DNA of 7,637 nt from Candidatus Aminicenantota bacterium (lineage in GTDB: Bacteria; Acidobacteriota; Aminicenantia; Aminicenantales; Aminicenantaceae): positions 1 through 7,637 of the forward strand of contig SOIA01000352.1 of assembly GCA_004378665.1 (NCBI GenBank), in the 5' to 3' direction. Both the position numbers and the translations under genes were made by a program. Shown in pieces: positions 6,546 to 7,637 of the stretch; the first letter of the stretch is position 1; each line of letters opens with the position of its first letter. Under the pieces are notes generated by a model, which was not told where the DNA came from, ran no database searches, and saw only the letters and a list, made by a program, of their open reading frames with translations.

Positions 6546-7106
6546 ATGCAAGACAGAAGAAGCGGGAAAATCGTTGTGGTCTCCCACTGCATCCTAAATG
6601 TTCATTCCTTAGAGGATGACCTCGCCATCTATCCCGGGTTGGAAGAAGAGGTGGTCCAACTCCTGATCAAAAAAGGAGTGGGAATCTACCAGATTCCCTG
6701 TCCAGAAGTGGAGCTCTCCGGGATCTTCAGAAAAGCACTGCCCAAGGAATCCTACGACCACCCAAAGATAAGGAAAGTCTATCAAAACCTGGCCGAGTCC
6801 ATCAGTCAAACGCTGAAATTGTACACGAAAAAGGGATATGAGATCGTGGCTGTGATCGGGGCCGAAGGCAGCCCCGCATGCGGGATAGATCTTGTCGGAA
6901 GATGGAAGGACAACATCAAAGGAAAAAGAGAGTTTCCCCGGGATATCGAGTTTGTTCCAGGGATGGGCGTCTTCATGGAAGAGTTCAAAGCGGCTTTAGA
7001 TAAAATCAATGTCCATCCCCGATGGGTTGGAATCCCCGGAAAATCCATCCGCTCCATAAGACCTGAAAGTTTCGAAGAGATCCTGAAAAAGCTTGATAAA
7101 ATCTAA
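6546..7106 (+). CDS. TudS-related putative desulfidase, three-cysteine protein
   Basis: 186-residue cytosolic protein resembling the TudS/DUF523 group (the set annotated as CD3072-family TudS-related putative desulfidase). TudS is a 2-thiouracil desulfidase that holds a [4Fe-4S] cluster with three cysteines and removes sulfur from thiolated substrates. Three cysteines sit in matching places here: Cys15 in VVVSHCILN, Cys52 in IPCPEVELSG and Cys112 in GSPACGID. The ATG at 6546 is preferred because it puts the IVVVSHC strand at the N-terminus, as in the family. The frame can be extended to a TTG at 6480, but those 22 residues look unlike coding sequence and overlap a possible -35 box. The ribosome binding site is imperfect: AAGGA lies 14 nt before the ATG. 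It is divergent from the leftward set and 314 nt ahead of the next gene, so probably its own transcript. The substrate is unknown; thiolated nucleobase or another C-S compound is possible. Confidence 0.8.
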   Translation: MQDRRSGKIVVVSHCILNVHSLEDDLAIYPGLEEEVVQLLIKKGVGIYQIPCPEVELSGIFRKALPKESYDHPKIRKVYQNLAESISQTLKLYTKKGYEIVAVIGAEGSPACGIDLVGRWKDNIKGKREFPRDIEFVPGMGVFMEEFKAALDKINVHPRWVGIPGKSIRSIRPESFEEILKKLDKI

Positions 7107-7420
7107 ACATCAATTTTCTTCTTTTCTGCAACAATTTTGTGTCCCGATTATCATAGATGTATGAAGATGAAATCAGGATGGAGATATCAACAGACGCTTA
7201 GTTCCCGTTAACAAATTATCTTGAATTTTCCCCTCTAAATTTAAAATTTCTTTTTTTTAGGAAAGAGTTGTAATCTGTTCGGTTCATGAGTATAATTTTT
7301 TGTCTCTCGATGAGAAAACCTCTGATAAGATTCACATTCCTAGCAACATCCATTCCTGCAGCGCCAAGTTTTTTCAGTTCGATTTTATCAATACACAACT
7401 TATCTTAAGGAGGAAGTATA
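7107..7420. other. Intergenic region between desulfidase-like and peptidase-like genes
   Basis: This 314-nt AT-rich gap holds a promoter-like sequence at 7268-7296 and the ribosome binding site of the next gene. No GC-rich hairpin plus T-run follows the desulfidase stop, so no intrinsic terminator could be assigned. A T8 tract at 7251-7258 follows an AAATTTAAAATTT stretch, but the stem is too weak to call. Confidence 0.55.
7268..7296 (+). promoter_or_regulatory. Sigma70-like promoter for the peptidase-like gene
   Basis: TTGTAA (7268-7273, 4 of 6 to TTGACA) and a perfect TATAAT (7291-7296) are separated by the ideal 17 nt. Transcription would start near 7303, giving a leader of about 118 nt before the ATG at 7421. 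The best promoter candidate in the window by element match and spacing. Confidence 0.5.
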
Positions 7421-7637
7421 ATGAAAAATCCTAGAAACCCAAAACTTCACTCGCTCACGCGGCCAGTCCTGTTCCTGGTTATAACTGTTCTTATCTTCTC
7501 GTTTTCAGCCAACGGGCTTGCTGAAAACACCCCGGTTAAAAAGGCCAACTACAAATTGGCTGCGCGTTTCACCCCGGCCAAAATGAGAAAAATGGCCTTT
7601 TCCACTTCTGTCGACGCGCACTGGCTGAAGCACAGCG
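7421..7637 (+). CDS. Secreted protein, probable S9-family (prolyl oligopeptidase/DPP-IV-like) peptidase, 5' part only
   Basis: The first 72 residues are visible and the frame runs off the right edge. The ATG is set by a strong AAGGAGG with a 7-nt spacer. The N-terminus is a Sec-type signal peptide: basic and polar residues 1-14, hydrophobic core about 15-30 (VLFLVITVLIFSF), and a likely cleavage site after Gly-Leu-Ala at residue 35. The mature part begins with NYKLAARFTPAKMRKMAFS, then TSVDAHWLKHSD. This matches my memory of the start of the N-terminal propeller of bacterial S9 peptidases, where a segment like FSTSVDPHWLK(x)SD precedes RFWY. The catalytic Ser-Asp-His domain lies outside the window, so activity cannot be confirmed. 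If right, it would cleave peptides, often after proline, in the periplasm or outside. Another beta-propeller protein is the main alternative. Confidence 0.6.
   Translation, partial: MKNPRNPKLHSLTRPVLFLVITVLIFSFSANGLAENTPVKKANYKLAARFTPAKMRKMAFSTSVDAHWLKHS

Noticed and set aside
7235..7258. AAATTTAAAATTT followed by a T8 tract, as a possible terminator of the desulfidase-like gene
   Set aside because: The stem would be short and made of A-T pairs only, and it lies about 130 nt past the stop codon.
7216..7398. Minus-strand 60-codon reading frame opposite the leader of the peptidase-like gene
   Set aside because: It starts with TTG, has no ribosome binding site, overlaps the promoter and leader of the next gene, and resembles no family I know. 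It could be a decayed gene remnant but this cannot be supported.

Overview
The window reads as bacterial chromosome of moderate GC, with AT-rich gaps between genes, and it encodes six protein genes. Four lie on the minus strand and read leftwards; two lie on the plus strand and read rightwards. An exported sulfatase with a Tat-type leader, a large phosphatase lipoprotein, a TudS-type desulfidase and what looks like an S9 peptidase suggest a heterotrophic, probably Gram-negative degrader from an environmental lineage. The mix reminds me of Aminicenantes/Acidobacteriota-type genomes, but that is an impression, not something the sequence proves. No rRNA, tRNA, CRISPR array, insertion sequence or phage gene was seen.

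Minus strand, in order of transcription: (i) an ATP-NAD kinase-like protein of the AcoX/COG3199 type (6208 to 5084, TTG start); (ii) a proline racemase superfamily enzyme (4966 to 3938) whose Cys/Thr active-site pair predicts trans-3-hydroxy-L-proline dehydratase rather than racemase; (iii) an 869-residue PhoD-like metallophosphatase lipoprotein (3831 to 1222); (iv) a formylglycine-type sulfatase with a Tat-like leader (1210 to beyond the left edge). The gaps are 117, 106 and 11 nt. Genes iii and iv are almost certainly cotranscribed; i to iii may be. The 117- and 106-nt gaps hold inverted repeats close to the next ribosome binding site and could carry regulation.

Plus strand: a TudS-related putative desulfidase with three cysteines (6546 to 7106), then a 314-nt gap with a good sigma70-like promoter, then the start of a secreted protein resembling the N-terminus of S9 (prolyl oligopeptidase/DPP-IV-like) peptidases, cut by the right edge. 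The 337-nt divergent region between the two gene sets carries promoter-like sequences for both directions.

A possible common theme is scavenging of extracellular matrix or glycan material: a peptidase with proline preference, hydroxyproline dehydration, and phosphate- and sulfate-ester removal outside the cytoplasm. This is inference from gene proximity. I do not see a clearly new defence or mobile system. The points most worth a second look are the PhoD-like protein lacking the classical Cys ligand and carrying extra domains, its tight pairing with the sulfatase, the Cys/Thr hydroxyproline enzyme next to a NAD kinase-like gene, and the structured leader upstream of the phosphatase.
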